Counted from the first letter of the stretch, positions 18,853-28,957 are shown. The stretch: DNA of 64,000 nt from Anditalea andensis (GCF_000714815.1 NZ_JMIH01000024.1:537347-601346), one strand, 5' to 3'. Notes: generated from the sequence alone by a model not told the origin. Numbers and translations are program-made.

Positions 18853-19431
18853 TTATTTCTTGACAGCTATGATTATCCCAGTTGCCCAATTCAGTTTCGT
18901 CAATTTCAAATCGCTTCGGCGTTCTAAATGTTGCACGAAATTAACCGCTTTTTCCTGATGTCCTTCGGGCCAGTTTGGCTGCGGCATCATATCATCTACA
19001 ATGTAAAATCCACCTTCTTTTAACATATCCAATACTTCATCTAAAAGCAAATATTTCCCATGCCAAGTATCAGCGAAGATGTAATCAAATCTTTGGTCCA
19101 GATTATTATATACCCAATCTTCACCGTCAGAAAGGATTAATTGCAGTCTGTCATCATTCCCTAAATGTTTTTTAGCAATTTCTAAAAGGGTTCCGTCATT
19201 ATCAACTGAAATTAAAGTAGAATTATTATCCATACCATCTAGTATCCAGGCTGTTGAGAGCCCAGTACCTGTCCCAAGCTCAAGGAATTTTCCCGATGGT
19301 TTTGAAGCCGCGAGAAGTTTGAGCAAGGAACAGGTCAATTGGTCGGAGGACATTGTAAAACCATTTTCTTTTGTTGCCTTATCAATGTCAAAGTATGCTT
19401 CTGGGATTTTTTGATTCATCTTGTCTGTCAT
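18853..19431 (-). CDS. Class I SAM-dependent methyltransferase (O-methyltransferase-like)
   Basis: A 192-residue Rossmann-fold methyltransferase. Motif I FLELGTGTGLSTAWIL (about 49-64) binds the SAM methionine side, the acidic SVDND (about 74-78) binds the ribose, and FDYIFADTW follows as motif III/IV, then GGFYIVDDMMPQ. This arrangement fits small O-methyltransferases, although the metal-binding set is not certain. The substrate is unknown. It is on the minus strand with an empty, degraded region upstream. Confidence 0.85.
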   Translation of the reverse strand: MTDKMNQKIPEAYFDIDKATKENGFTMSSDQLTCSLLKLLAASKPSGKFLELGTGTGLSTAWILDGMDNNSTLISVDNDGTLLEIAKKHLGNDDRLQLILSDGEDWVYNNLDQRFDYIFADTWHGKYLLLDEVLDMLKEGGFYIVDDMMPQPNWPEGHQEKAVNFVQHLERRSDLKLTKLNWATGIIIAVKK

Positions 19432-19612
19432 TTTCTATTTTGTTAATATAAAATCCGCATTGGTCTGTTATCCCTGGTTGCCGCCTACGTGTTTGGTTTA
19501 GCCGAAGCCGGAAGTTTTTAATATAAATTTTAATCGAATAATGAAAATTGGATTACGATCATATGTTCCGTCAAAGCCGCTTAGCCTCCATTTTGCCTCT
19601 ACCTGGTGCTAG

Positions 19613-19664
19613 CCTTGAATAGTGAATATAGGTCAAAAAATTGACCGTTCCAACAGGTAAAATA
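19613..19664. repeat. Palindromic dispersed repeat, copy 1
   Basis: About 52 bp almost identical to 48001-48052 (differences mostly A/G). It contains the inverted repeat GGTCAAAAAATTGACC. The similarity fades after the motif GTTCCAAC-RGGT. The function is unknown; it may be a decayed mobile-element end or a MITE-like unit. Confidence 0.6.
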
Positions 19665-20119
19665 CAGGCACTTATAAAAACAAAAAAAATGGTAGCAATG
19701 GGAATAAATCCCCCTTGAACACACCGTCAAACTCCTGAAGCCTTGCAAGATATGGTGCGGAATTATTCATCATTTTTTATTATTGTCGCCATTCCTGCTT
19801 TTAAGCACCTGGAATAAATCTGTAGATAATTTTAAGACCATGAACTTTTGTGTTTCATGCCGGTAGGATATCCTTCTTATTGCTTTCCTCTGGAAATTTC
19901 ACCTTCATTTAGATAGTTTACCAAAGTGTTTTTCACAGTTTATTCATGTAGAAATACCCGCTCTGTGGTTCAGTGTTTTTTCCACACGTAATAATTGCTC
20001 TATTTCTTGTTGATGGCTATGTTGAGTTTCCTCAGTATAGCGTCTCAAATCTCCAAACCTAGGCACTCATTAAGTTATCCACTGGATTAACCGGCGCTAT
20101 ATTTATTATAAACTGTCTT

Positions 20120-20284
20120 TTTACGCTGGTGAATTTCAGAATAATTATATAGGATTAGGTTTGCCTTAATGAAGGTTTCGTGGATCTTTTGATCACACGC
20201 TGCTATCTGGGCTATATAGATCCTATAGGCATCATATGCCTGTTTCAGTTTGATCAGACTTGTTTCCGCATAAAAGCCTTCCTG
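20120..20284 (-). pseudogene. IS110-family transposase fragment
   Basis: On the minus strand, one frame reads EGFYAETSLIKLKQAYDAY followed by IYIAQIAACDQKIHE. This matches the helical linker of IS110 transposases (LKQA...Y...I..CD.EI). The N-terminal DEDD and C-terminal serine domains are not visible, and stops interrupt the surroundings. A remnant only. Confidence 0.5.
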
Positions 20285-20361
20285 TGTTTATAATCTGTTT
20301 TTGATGTATTTCTTTAGTTTTATTATTGCGTGATAATTCTCTCTAAATGTCGATTAAGCGT

Positions 20362-21279
20362 TTAGAAGGTGGATCTAAATTGTACGGGAGTTATTCCGGT
20401 TTTCATTTTAAACAACCGACTGAAACTTTGCGAATGTTCAAAACCCAGTTCGTATGCTATTTGGCTGATGGACAAATCTGTTGCCCATAGTTTTTCTTTT
20501 GCTTTTTCGATTAACTTCATATGAATGTACTGTTGCGCACTTTGCCCGATAAGTGATCTAAGTAAATCACTCAGATATCCTGGAGAAACGTTTAGTTTAT
20601 CAGATAGGTACTGCACCGTGGGAACTCCATCATTTTCTGATTGCTGACTGTTGAAATACTCATCGATTAGGGCTTCTGTTTTTTGAAGAATGTCATTGTT
20701 GACAGCCCTGCGGGTAATGAATTGACGTTTGTAAAATCTATTAACATAGCTTAAAAGCAGTTCTATATGGGCTACCATCACTTCTTGGCTAAATTCATCC
20801 ACTCGGCTCATGAGTTCTTGGTTCATACTGGTGTAAACGGACAGGATGATCTCCTTTTCCTTTTCGGATAAATGGAGCGCTTCGTTCATAGAATAGGAAA
20901 AGTAATCATACTGCTTTATCTTTTTGGCCAAAGGGTAGCCTAAAAGGAAATCGGGATGTATCAGTAAAATATATGCATGGGTATCTTTATTATATTCTGT
21001 CGTCCCTACCAATTGGTTTGGGGCTATAAACAGCATACTACCTTCATTATAATCATAGTAATCCCGTCCATATTTTAATTTTCCGCCGTTTTTAGTGATG
21101 AAAGTTATTTTATAGAAATTCAATACATCATAAATAGGGGCCATATCTGTATTGAATGGGTAGCCTTCATCAAAATGGATCAGGCTTATTAATGGATGCT
21201 GTGGTTTAGGCAAACCAAAAGCCTCATGGCTTTCCGTTATAGAAATAAAACGAATGATATTACCCTCTCTTTTTTTCAT
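20362..21279 (-). CDS. AraC-family regulator, module paralogue A
   Basis: A 305-residue regulator. Near the N-terminus it has the motif EAFGLPKPQHPLISLIHFDE shared by four paralogues here; the sensing domain runs to about 190. The C-terminal AraC helix-turn-helix contains VQYLSDKLNVSPGYLSDLLRSLIGQSAQQYIH and ISQIAYELGFEHSQSFSRLFKMKTGITP. It lies 143 bp downstream of, and on the same strand as, an SDR gene whose upstream region carries 21-bp-offset repeats. It probably controls that SDR operon. The ligand is unknown. Paralogues: 25212-26120, 27960-28874, 32340-33251. Confidence 0.94.
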   Translation of the reverse strand: MKKREGNIIRFISITESHEAFGLPKPQHPLISLIHFDEGYPFNTDMAPIYDVLNFYKITFITKNGGKLKYGRDYYDYNEGSMLFIAPNQLVGTTEYNKDTHAYILLIHPDFLLGYPLAKKIKQYDYFSYSMNEALHLSEKEKEIILSVYTSMNQELMSRVDEFSQEVMVAHIELLLSYVNRFYKRQFITRRAVNNDILQKTEALIDEYFNSQQSENDGVPTVQYLSDKLNVSPGYLSDLLRSLIGQSAQQYIHMKLIEKAKEKLWATDLSISQIAYELGFEHSQSFSRLFKMKTGITPVQFRSTF

Positions 21280-21422
21280 CAGAAATATTTGTTTTTATTA
21301 AAACGCCTGAAAAACCCATTTCATCCATTATTTTCATAAATACACCAAAAGATTAATCTTATAAATTTTAAAAGAAGTTTATGACTCTAATGTTACCCGA
21401 ATTATTTAAACCATGCTGGATT

Positions 21423-22196
21423 CTACCAGGGAATAATGTTGTCGGATCCTGAGAAATTTCGGGGCCCTGTAAAGCTTCCCGATGGGATATCTTCTGCCAA
21501 TGCCACCCGTATAGGTTCCTTAGAGCCTTCTTCTACCGTATCGGTCCCCTGAAAATTATTCAGTGCCGTGGCCGTAAAACCCGGACTTACTAAATTTACT
21601 TTGATTCCTGAATCCTCTAATTCGATCGCCAAGGACAGGAAAATACCGTTGAGTGCTGTTTTAGATGCTCCATAGACAGCGTCGAATGATTTACGGTAAG
21701 GATTTGAAGTATCTGAGTTTATCGTAAGAGATCCTAATGCGCTCGAAACGGTCACTATGCGAGGGGCAGATGCCTTTCGTAATAATGGTAAAAAAGCCTG
21801 CGTCACTGCTAGCGTACCAAATACATTGGTATCCCAAACGGTACGCATCTCACTGAGCGAGGCCACACTGGGCAACTGTGCTCCAAGGGTTTCTTCCATC
21901 GTACGTCCCGGACTTCCTGCACTCGATATTGCGGCGTTATTGACCAATAATGTAAGATAACCAAATTCACTTTCTATTAGCTTAAATGCTTCATCGATCG
22001 AATGGCTAGCTGTAATATCCAGCTGGATAGCTTTTGCCATGTCACCGATTTCGGCAGCGGCTGTTTCCCCTTTTTTCAAATTACGGGATCCTACATAAAC
22101 ATTGTAGCCGTTAGCTGCAAGAGCCTTGGCTATTTGAAAACCTACGCCGGTATTGGCTCCAGTAACTAGTGCTGTTTTCTTTTCGTCTTTTTTCAT
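21423..22196 (-). CDS. Short-chain dehydrogenase/reductase (SDR)
   Basis: A 257-residue classical SDR: TGANTGVG cofactor loop, the variant NNAAIS (Ala replacing the usual Gly), serine region TVSSALGSL and catalytic VYGASKTA. It is first in an apparent SDR-AraC unit with the AraC gene at 20362-21279. Its regulatory repeats lie 49 bp upstream. The C-terminal region (GPRNFSGSDNIIPW) resembles the tails of the SDRs at 5629 and 33284. The substrate is unknown; a carbonyl- or aldehyde-reducing stress function is a reasonable guess. Confidence 0.92.
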   Translation of the reverse strand: MKKDEKKTALVTGANTGVGFQIAKALAANGYNVYVGSRNLKKGETAAAEIGDMAKAIQLDITASHSIDEAFKLIESEFGYLTLLVNNAAISSAGSPGRTMEETLGAQLPSVASLSEMRTVWDTNVFGTLAVTQAFLPLLRKASAPRIVTVSSALGSLTINSDTSNPYRKSFDAVYGASKTALNGIFLSLAIELEDSGIKVNLVSPGFTATALNNFQGTDTVEEGSKEPIRVALAEDIPSGSFTGPRNFSGSDNIIPW

Positions 22197-22605
22197 GTTC
22201 TATATATTTTATAAAACAAATGTCTGCAATTACTTTTAAGTGCATGTAGCTGAATCGGGGATAGTTGTAACCAAATCAAGGATGCTGTTTTTTTGAATTT
22301 TTACTATATATAAATTCCTTGAGCCATTTATTTTTCAGAATACAATAGAAAAGCTGCAGATGAAATTATGCTGCCTTGAACGATTTTAAAACAGGGACAC
22401 CTGAATTTTTAGTCAGATGGTCCCCTTGTTTTTGAATTCAACGATTCTGCAGGGGTTTGAGTTTTGATATTGCACCTCCCATGGTGTCATAAGCTGGAGG
22501 AGGAGCAAAAACACTTACTGTAAAAGTTTCAATACTCTAATACACAAACCTTTCAGATAGCTCTCCATACTGGAGCTGGGATGGGTTCAATCCTACTTTC
22601 AGGAA
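22197..22605. promoter_or_regulatory. Upstream region of an SDR-AraC module with 21-bp-offset direct repeats
   Basis: TGTAGCTGAATC (22245-22256) and TGTAACCAAATC (22266-22277) are direct repeats offset by exactly 21 bp (9 of 12 match). They start 49 bp from the SDR start codon at 22196. The remaining sequence to 22605 holds an imperfect hairpin around 22395-22425 and no gene. Confidence 0.5.
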
Positions 22606-23367
22606 CTACAGCATCTGCCCTCCAGAAATTTCTATCCGCTGTGCCGTAATCCATTTTGCTTCGTCAGTACATAAAAATGCAACGACACTTCCTATATCTG
22701 ATGGCAGTCCTACACGGCCCAATGCGGTTTGGGAGGCTATATGATTATTCATATCGGCATTGTCCCGCACCATTCCGCCGGCAAAGTCGGTCTCGATTGC
22801 ACCAGGTGCTACGATGTTTACACGAATTCCCCGGCTGCCCAGATCCTTGGCGAGGTATTTTGTCAGGTTTTCCATAGCTGCTTTAGTGGAGGCGTATGCG
22901 GGATAATACGGTAATATAATACGGGTCAATCCAGTCGATATATTTACAATACCCCCACCGTCATTCATATAAGGCATTGCTTTTTGGGTTAGGAAGAAAG
23001 GTCCCTTAAATTGGATATTTATCAAAGAATCAAACTGTTCCTCTGTTGTTTCTGCAAACGCTGCTGTTACACCGATGCCGGCATTATTGACTAAGAAGTC
23101 AAACTTGTCTGTACTAAATGTAGCAGATAGTCTACTAACAAGTTCACTGAAAAAGGAATCGAAACTTTTGGTATTACCCGTATCCAGTTGTAATGCAAAA
23201 CACCTACGTCCCATTTCACCAATTTCTGAAACTACACGCTCGGCTTCCTCCTTTTTGCTGTGATAAGTCAGGATGACATCCAATCCTTTTTTGGCGAGGT
23301 TCAAGGCCATATCTTTTCCCAATCCCCGGCTTCCGCCTGTAACCAATGCTATTTTGTTCATATTCAT
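22606..23367 (-). CDS. Short-chain dehydrogenase/reductase (SDR)
   Basis: A 253-residue classical SDR: TGGSRGLGKD, NNAGIG, serine region NISTGLTR and catalytic YASTK, with a C-terminal GG motif (ISGGQML) typical of FabG-like enzymes. Here the AraC gene lies upstream (23456-24376) rather than downstream, reversing the order seen in the other modules. A perfect -7 box is present just upstream, so it probably has its own promoter. Confidence 0.92.
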   Translation of the reverse strand: MNMNKIALVTGGSRGLGKDMALNLAKKGLDVILTYHSKKEEAERVVSEIGEMGRRCFALQLDTGNTKSFDSFFSELVSRLSATFSTDKFDFLVNNAGIGVTAAFAETTEEQFDSLINIQFKGPFFLTQKAMPYMNDGGGIVNISTGLTRIILPYYPAYASTKAAMENLTKYLAKDLGSRGIRVNIVAPGAIETDFAGGMVRDNADMNNHIASQTALGRVGLPSDIGSVVAFLCTDEAKWITAQRIEISGGQML

Positions 23368-23395
23368 TATCGTTAGCGTTAAACTTTATATCATG

Positions 23396-23451
23396 CAAAG
23401 CTAAAGGACCAGAACAATATATCAGTTGCGATTACTAAAGGGATACTTGCA
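23396..23451 (-). promoter_or_regulatory. -7 box and possible 21-bp-offset repeat before an SDR
   Basis: On the minus strand, 23403-23396 reads TAGCTTTG, a perfect TAnnTTTG. TTGC occurs at 23426-23429 and 23447-23450, a 21-bp offset, but the surrounding similarity is weak, so the repeat is only tentative. Confidence 0.4.
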
Positions 23452-23455
23452 AAAA

Positions 23456-24376
23456 TCAAATCATCACCCCGGCACGGAACTTCAATGGGCTATCGCCGAC
23501 ATGTTTTTTAAAGAAGTTGGAAAAGTGTGCTGTTTCTTCAAAACCAAGACAATCCGCAATAACTGTTACGGGCCAGTCAGTTTTACTCAATAAGGTCTTG
23601 GCTTCTTCGGCAATGCGCAAATTGATGAACTGTTTTGTGGTAAACGAAGTCTCTTCCTTCAGCGTTTTATTAAGGTGGTTGGTGTGAATGGCAAGTCTGC
23701 TGGCATAATCTTCGGCTTTCCGCAGTTGTAGGCTTTGTCGGGGGTTTTCTATGGGAAATTGGCGTTCTAGAAGCTCAATAAAAAGGCCAACTATACGTTT
23801 ACTGGCCGTTAGTCCACTTCCTTTAGGCCGTTTAGGCATCAACTTTTGCCCGTTGTAAATGAGCTCCGACACATAATTTCTCAGCAACTCATACCGATAC
23901 TCATAGTCAGAGGCCAACTCGGACTGCATCTTTTGGTAGATAAGGGTAAAAGACTCATAATCCGCTTTGCTGATTTCAAATACCGGGGTAGCATTCTGAC
24001 TGAATACAGTAAGGTTTTCCATTTTTTCCCAGATCATTTCAGGTGCTAAAAAATCATAGGTAAACACACAGAAATAGCCTGACTGATCATCACCAGTAGG
24101 ATTGAAATTATAGGGGATTTTTGGGGTAGCAAATAATAGTCCGTATGCTTTAATTTCCAAGGTCTTATCGGCGTACTCCACTGTGCTGCTCCCTTTTATA
24201 AGGCTAATTTTAAAATAGGTGCGTTTATCGTAAGGCATTTCAGGGGAATTTGCCATACGCTTACGCACTTTTTCAATTTCAAACACATTGAAATGTCCCA
24301 ATAGATCTGTAGCTATATGGGGATTGTCCGTCTTGATTTGGGCATAAAATTCAGAAAGGGAAATAGCATGCTTCAT
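23456..24376 (-). CDS. AraC-family transcriptional regulator (separate subfamily)
   Basis: A 306-residue AraC protein. The N-terminal cupin-like part (KGSSTVEYADKTLEIKAYGLLFATPKIPYNF) differs from that of the four module paralogues. The C-terminal helix-turn-helix is clear: YASRLAIHTNHLNKTLKEETSF, then VTVIADCLGFEETAHFSNFFKKHVGDSPLKFR. It is 88 bp upstream of the SDR at 22606-23367 on the same strand and probably regulates it. Confidence 0.93.
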   Translation of the reverse strand: MKHAISLSEFYAQIKTDNPHIATDLLGHFNVFEIEKVRKRMANSPEMPYDKRTYFKISLIKGSSTVEYADKTLEIKAYGLLFATPKIPYNFNPTGDDQSGYFCVFTYDFLAPEMIWEKMENLTVFSQNATPVFEISKADYESFTLIYQKMQSELASDYEYRYELLRNYVSELIYNGQKLMPKRPKGSGLTASKRIVGLFIELLERQFPIENPRQSLQLRKAEDYASRLAIHTNHLNKTLKEETSFTTKQFINLRIAEEAKTLLSKTDWPVTVIADCLGFEETAHFSNFFKKHVGDSPLKFRAGVMI

Positions 24377-25211
24377 AGGACAAAATTACAAAAAATAAAC
24401 AATTGGGGATCTGCCTGTCAGGCTAATTTGACAAATATCTTGACCATTGGTTTTATCGCAGTAGTGAATCGGCTACTGGGATTACAGGAATGAATACACT
24501 ACTTAAGCTGGATAAATTTCAAGAGCTGTTATTTTCAATATATGTTAAGCCGATGGGCTAATGCATGGTGGATATTTCCCACTATTCAGCTGTTGCCGGA
24601 GCTGGCTCTGTTCGATTATCTTATCAGTTCCACATCAGGTGCTTGGCCATATCATTTGTGTCATCCTAAATGTTAGCCATTGCAGTTTTAATAGTGGGGT
24701 TATGGTTAGATGATGATATGTTGACTATAGGAGGAATAATACCATGTGGCCATTCGGATATAGAAAGGGTTTTTGGATTTTTCTTTAAATTTCATGACCA
24801 TTTTAATCCTACACGCCCTGTACATATAAGAGTAGAAAACAATGCCGGGATTAATTAAATGCCAAAACTATATTTAATTGATAATAATACTCTTCCAGTA
24901 TGACTCCAGGTTTTCCTGCTGGTCCAAAGGATTAATGCTAATCATAAAAACTCATTTTTTTTAAGCAGGATAAGTTTTTATCATAATATCATCAAACATC
25001 TTTTCATCAATCTTATACTTTACCGTTACCCTAAATCCAATTATCGCATTGAAAACAAACTCGGCAGTAGATCTTGGACCGTACCATCCCCGGTTTCTTG
25101 ACAAGCTGCTTAAAGAATTGGATAAGAATCGGGAAGGGATTTTATAGACCACTGCTTTTCACTCTTTAAAATTCCTATTGCTATAGGATGGGTGTTTTTA
25201 TATAAGCCGGG
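24377..25211. other. Intergenic region without a recognisable gene
   Basis: About 830 bp. Short frames at 24670-24858 (plus) and 24961-25152 (minus) show no family resemblance and no clear starts. It may hold decayed coding DNA. Confidence 0.35.
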
Positions 25212-26120
25212 TCAGTTGAATGACCTTCTGAACTCCAGCGGAGATTGCAGCGTCTTGGTCTTGAAAAACTTGCTGAAACTCTGTGGATGTTCAAATCCCA
25301 ATGCGTAGGCAATCTCACTGATGGATAGTTCGGAGGTCGATAATTTTTCTTTGGCTTTTTCAATCAACTTATCATGTATGGCCTGTTGGGTGCTCTGACC
25401 TGTCAATGTTTTGAGCAAACCCCTCAAATAATTGGGGGAAATGTTAAGCTGATCCGAAATATATTGTACCGTAGGCAGTCCTGTGCTTACCAGATCTTCA
25501 TTATTAAAATAATCCGAAAGCAGTCTCTCTAAACGGTCAAGGATTTGATGGCTGCTTATTTTTCGGGTGATGAACTGTCGTTGGTAAAAGCGGTCAGCAT
25601 AGTTTAACAAGGTTTCCAAATGCGAAACAATGATGTCTTGGCTGAATTTATCAATATTGGCGTGATATTCATTTTTGATATTTTCTACTATGCCATTGAT
25701 AAGCATTTCTTCTTTTTCGGAAAGGAACAGGGCCTCATTTACGGAATAGTCAAAGTATTCATACTTCTTTATCCTGTTGGCCAGCGATGTGCCCCATAGA
25801 AAATCAGGGTGGATGAACAACATCCAACCCTCAAGATTAGTAGGCATACCCGTCTCATCGCCGCGCAAAATTTGCCCGGGTGAAAAAAAAGCCATCAAGC
25901 CTTCATCAAAATCATATTTTTGTTGCCCGTAAATCAGTTTGTCGCAACCTCTTTTCATCGATATGACATACAGGTCAAATCGTATCGCTCTTATTTTCGG
26001 ATCATCTTTCAGTTCCGAAGCATCTATTATTCCGATAAGGGGATGATGGGGCTTTGGAAGCCCCATCAAACGGTGAATTTCCGTTATGGATTGTATGTTA
26101 TATGGTTTTGAATTTGCCAT
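25212..26120 (-). CDS. AraC-family regulator, module paralogue B
   Basis: A 302-residue paralogue with N-terminal EIHRLMGLPKPHHPLIGIID and the conserved middle EYFDYSVNEALFLSEKEE. The C-terminal helix-turn-helix contains VQYISDQLNISPNYLRGLLKTLTGQSTQQ and ISEIAYALGFEHPQSFSKFFKTKT. It starts 8 bp after the DoxX gene, so SDR, DoxX and AraC form one minus-strand operon. It probably acts on the direct repeats at 27449-27480. Confidence 0.94.
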   Translation of the reverse strand: MANSKPYNIQSITEIHRLMGLPKPHHPLIGIIDASELKDDPKIRAIRFDLYVISMKRGCDKLIYGQQKYDFDEGLMAFFSPGQILRGDETGMPTNLEGWMLFIHPDFLWGTSLANRIKKYEYFDYSVNEALFLSEKEEMLINGIVENIKNEYHANIDKFSQDIIVSHLETLLNYADRFYQRQFITRKISSHQILDRLERLLSDYFNNEDLVSTGLPTVQYISDQLNISPNYLRGLLKTLTGQSTQQAIHDKLIEKAKEKLSTSELSISEIAYALGFEHPQSFSKFFKTKTLQSPLEFRRSFN

Positions 26121-26128
26121 ACCTAAAA

Positions 26129-26488
26129 TTAGCTAATTATATTTTTAAACGGATATTTAAGCCCTATCATGATCAAAGGGAGTGCTAAGAACGGGATTTC
26201 TATCAAAGCTATTTTGTAGTTACCTGCTCTCAGGGCTAACGACATTATCAAAACGATGGAGATTGCATTCAGTACATTGCCCAGGAAAAATGTTTTCGGT
26301 ATCAGTAGCAATACACCTATCACGATGGTCAAAAGACCAAGGTAAGGAATTAGTGCTTCGCCAATCCCTAATTCATTCATCATTTTTAATGAGGCAGGAT
26401 TTTTTTGGTAGTTAAATGAGTCCCATCCGTGTTTGAATGACAGAAAGACCGACATCAATAATAGTAGTAAGGCTATGATATTTTTCAT
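26129..26488 (-). CDS. DoxX-like small membrane protein
   Basis: A 119-residue protein with four hydrophobic helices (about 3-18, 47-64, 70-87, 93-111) and the loop LIPYLGLLTIVIGVLLLIPKT typical of DoxX-like proteins. These are associated with quinone or redox functions in the membrane, but this subgroup is uncharacterised. It lies between the SDR and AraC genes of one module. Confidence 0.75.
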   Translation of the reverse strand: MKNIIALLLLLMSVFLSFKHGWDSFNYQKNPASLKMMNELGIGEALIPYLGLLTIVIGVLLLIPKTFFLGNVLNAISIVLIMSLALRAGNYKIALIEIPFLALPLIMIGLKYPFKNIIS

Positions 26489-26596
26489 TTCTAGATATTT
26501 GTTTTTAATGGCCAGAACTTGCCCCGTACCGGAGGTAGGGATGGAACCGTGATTTGATAATCATTCCTCTTTAAGAGGTTTTTCCCATGCTCGATT

Positions 26597-27397
26597 TTAT
26601 AACTTAGCTTTCTTTTTAGTGATGGCTTCCCCCAGGGTTTTATCGATATAGTTTAAAAATATATTGGGGGCAGTCCTTCCCATTACACTCAATGCCTTGG
26701 ACATTCCGGGCTTAATTACAAATTTGTCATGAAGGATTCCTTTGATGGCTACCTGGACCATTTTTTCTACTTTCATAACTGGACCGACACTGTCCTTGTC
26801 CAGGACTTTCGAAAAACTATCATTATCCATCAAAGGAGTATCGGTAGCAGGTGGTGCAAGTTCAAATACTTTTACGTTGGTGTTTTTCAGCTGCAGACGC
26901 AGTACCTGTGTATAAGCATGAATACCTGATTTTGCGGCACTGTAGATGGGAGAAAGTGGAAATGGTAAAAATGCCAGCCCAGATGAAATATTGATAATTC
27001 CCGAAGATTTTTGTTTTATCAAATGGGGTAGAAACTGATGGGTCATCCATATTGTCCCTGATAAATTAGTCTGGATTTCACTTGTAAGGTCCTCCAGCCC
27101 TATATTATGATCCAGCAGATCCAAGTTTCGCATAATTCCCGCGTTGTTGATAACGATGTTCAATCCTGGAAACTGGCGGGTAACATCCCTGTAAAGTTGT
27201 TCGACCTCATGCGGTTTACTCACATCACTTTGAAATGTATGTATGTTTGGGAACTGCTTTTTCGTTTTTTTCAAGGCCTCCATATTACGCCCTGTTACGA
27301 TGATAACCGATCCCTGCAAGGTGAGTTGTTTTATAAACTCCAACCCAATACCGCTGGTGCCTCCTGTGATAAGAATAGTGCTGCCTTTTAATTCCAT
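26597..27397 (-). CDS. Short-chain dehydrogenase/reductase (DltE-like SDR)
   Basis: A 266-residue SDR: TGGTSGIGLE, NNAGIM, serine region NISSGLAFL and catalytic YSAAK. The motif set and the extra C-terminal segment (MGRTAPNIFLNYIDKTLGE) resemble the DltE-like oxidoreductases. It heads the SDR-DoxX-AraC operon. Its upstream region carries two copies of TTTAGCCAAAA offset by 21 bp. Confidence 0.92.
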   Translation of the reverse strand: MELKGSTILITGGTSGIGLEFIKQLTLQGSVIIVTGRNMEALKKTKKQFPNIHTFQSDVSKPHEVEQLYRDVTRQFPGLNIVINNAGIMRNLDLLDHNIGLEDLTSEIQTNLSGTIWMTHQFLPHLIKQKSSGIINISSGLAFLPFPLSPIYSAAKSGIHAYTQVLRLQLKNTNVKVFELAPPATDTPLMDNDSFSKVLDKDSVGPVMKVEKMVQVAIKGILHDKFVIKPGMSKALSVMGRTAPNIFLNYIDKTLGEAITKKKAKL

Positions 27398-27448
27398 TTT
27401 TCTGTTTATTTTAGTTTATGCAAATTTGCATCGACTTTGGCTATCAGA

Positions 27449-27480
27449 TTTAGCCAAAACGCCTTTTGTTTTAGCCAAAA
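27449..27480 (-). promoter_or_regulatory. 21-bp-offset direct repeats (putative AraC operator)
   Basis: TTTAGCCAAAA occurs identically at 27449-27459 and 27470-27480, an offset of exactly 21 bp, or two helical turns. The repeats start 52 bp before the SDR start at 27397. The arrangement is the classic one for AraC-type activators binding adjacent to RNA polymerase. Confidence 0.65.
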
Positions 27481-27959
27481 GTGTTTGAGTGATAGAATCA
27501 GTCTTATCATTAGGTCTATGGCTTTTATTGGATCCTTCGGTCAGGTGTCTTTGCCTGTCCCAACATTCACCAAGAATACCTATACCCACACCTAGACAAT
27601 ACCCTAAACACGGTATGTATTCATCCTTTTTTTAAAAAAACAATTAACTTTTTTCATAGCCCATTCTTATTAGATTCTATGATGGGGTAGGAGGGAGGTT
27701 ATATGATAAACATGAATTAAATTTCCGATGACTGATCCGGCAAAACGGAAGCCTCCAATACCTCTTTTTTTATCTCCCAATAAGGTGGGAGTGATGTTTT
27801 AAATTTTAGCTGAACAGTTTGGCGTAGATTTTATTTTTATATTTAACCTTGCGCCAGAGAGGGTACCTTTGCCACCGTTTTTTCGGTATAAGGCACACGG
27901 CACAATGATGGCTTAGCCCATAGGGTCAGGTAGGATGGTGCATTGAGGATAGTGACCTG
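27481..27959. other. Gene-free spacer between modules
   Basis: No coding or RNA feature is recognisable here. Only short frames and AT-rich sequence are seen. Confidence 0.4.
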
Positions 27960-28874
27960 TTAGTCAAATGATTGTCTAAACTCCAGGGGTGTTTGCTGCG
28001 TGTTTTTCTTAAACAGTTTACTGAAAGATTGTGGGTACTCAAAGCCCAGCTGATAAGCAATTTCCGTGACGGATAAATGGGTTGTGCTTAATATCTCTTT
28101 TGCTTTTTCAATTACCTTTTGATGGATGTGCTGTTGGGTATTTAGCCCTGTATACTGACGGAGCATGTCGCTCAGATAGGATGGCGTAATGCAAAGATCA
28201 GCGGCTATTTGTTCCACTGTCACCAACTTTTCTGGATAACTGTCCTTAAAATAATTTTCTAACTGCTCTTCAAATTTTGCCAGTAGATCATTATTTGCCA
28301 TTTTTCTGGATAAAAATTGCCTGTTATAAAATCGGTTGCAGTTGCTTAATAGCAAATCTAAATTTTTGACCATAATATCCTGGCTGTGCTGGTCTAGTCT
28401 GCCGTTAATTTCATCTTGTATCGTTTGGGCAATTGATTCGACGATTTTTTCTTCTTCACCTGAAAGGTGAAGTGCTTCATTTTCGGCATAGGAGAAAAAT
28501 CCATATTTTTTTATATCCTTTGCCAGCGGATACCCTGTTATCAGATCGGGATGGAACAATAGCGACCATCCATCTGCATTTCTTTCCGATTCACCATCGA
28601 TGCTCATGCTCTGATGAGGTGCCATAAATGACATGGTGCCCTCGTCAAAATCATAATAGCTTTTGCCATATTTCAGTTTACCCTTAAAACTTTTTTTTAT
28701 GGAAATATTATAAAAGTTTAAAACTAACCGGTAGCCCCCGACCGACTGTTCAGGTGCGTTGACAGTATGATTTATAAGTGTGATCAAAGGGTGTTTTGGC
28801 CGGGGCAGCCCCAGCAGGCGATGGATTTCAGACACCGTATTAACATTTTTTATGGTAATCCCCGTTTTCTTCAT
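27960..28874 (-). CDS. AraC-family regulator, module paralogue C
   Basis: A 304-residue paralogue with N-terminal VSEIHRLLGLPRPKHPLITL, the middle motif YGFFSYAENEALHLSGEEE, and a C-terminal helix-turn-helix with VEQIAADLCITPSYLSDMLRQYTGLNTQQHIH and VTEIAYQLGFEYPQSFSKLFKKNTQQTP. It lies 83 bp downstream of the SDR on the same strand and probably acts on the repeats at 29764-29797. Confidence 0.94.
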   Translation of the reverse strand: MKKTGITIKNVNTVSEIHRLLGLPRPKHPLITLINHTVNAPEQSVGGYRLVLNFYNISIKKSFKGKLKYGKSYYDFDEGTMSFMAPHQSMSIDGESERNADGWSLLFHPDLITGYPLAKDIKKYGFFSYAENEALHLSGEEEKIVESIAQTIQDEINGRLDQHSQDIMVKNLDLLLSNCNRFYNRQFLSRKMANNDLLAKFEEQLENYFKDSYPEKLVTVEQIAADLCITPSYLSDMLRQYTGLNTQQHIHQKVIEKAKEILSTTHLSVTEIAYQLGFEYPQSFSKLFKKNTQQTPLEFRQSFD

Positions 28875-28957
28875 GATATCGTACGTAAAGTTACCAAAGG
28901 AGAAAACCTGTCAGCTTTTCCTTTGGTATAAAGGTAATGATAAAACTAAGTTAAAGA

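Larger units (their letters stand above)
19432..20361. other. Gene-poor region with repeat and IS110 remnant
   Basis: About 930 bp with no intact gene. It contains a palindromic repeat (19613-19664, second copy at 48001-48052) and a short IS110-type transposase fragment (20120-20284). The rest shows only stop-ridden frames. Confidence 0.5.

Noticed and set aside
24670..24858. Plus-strand 62-codon frame with a hydrophobic start
   Set aside because: No partner, ribosome-binding site or family pattern seen; likely chance in non-coding DNA.
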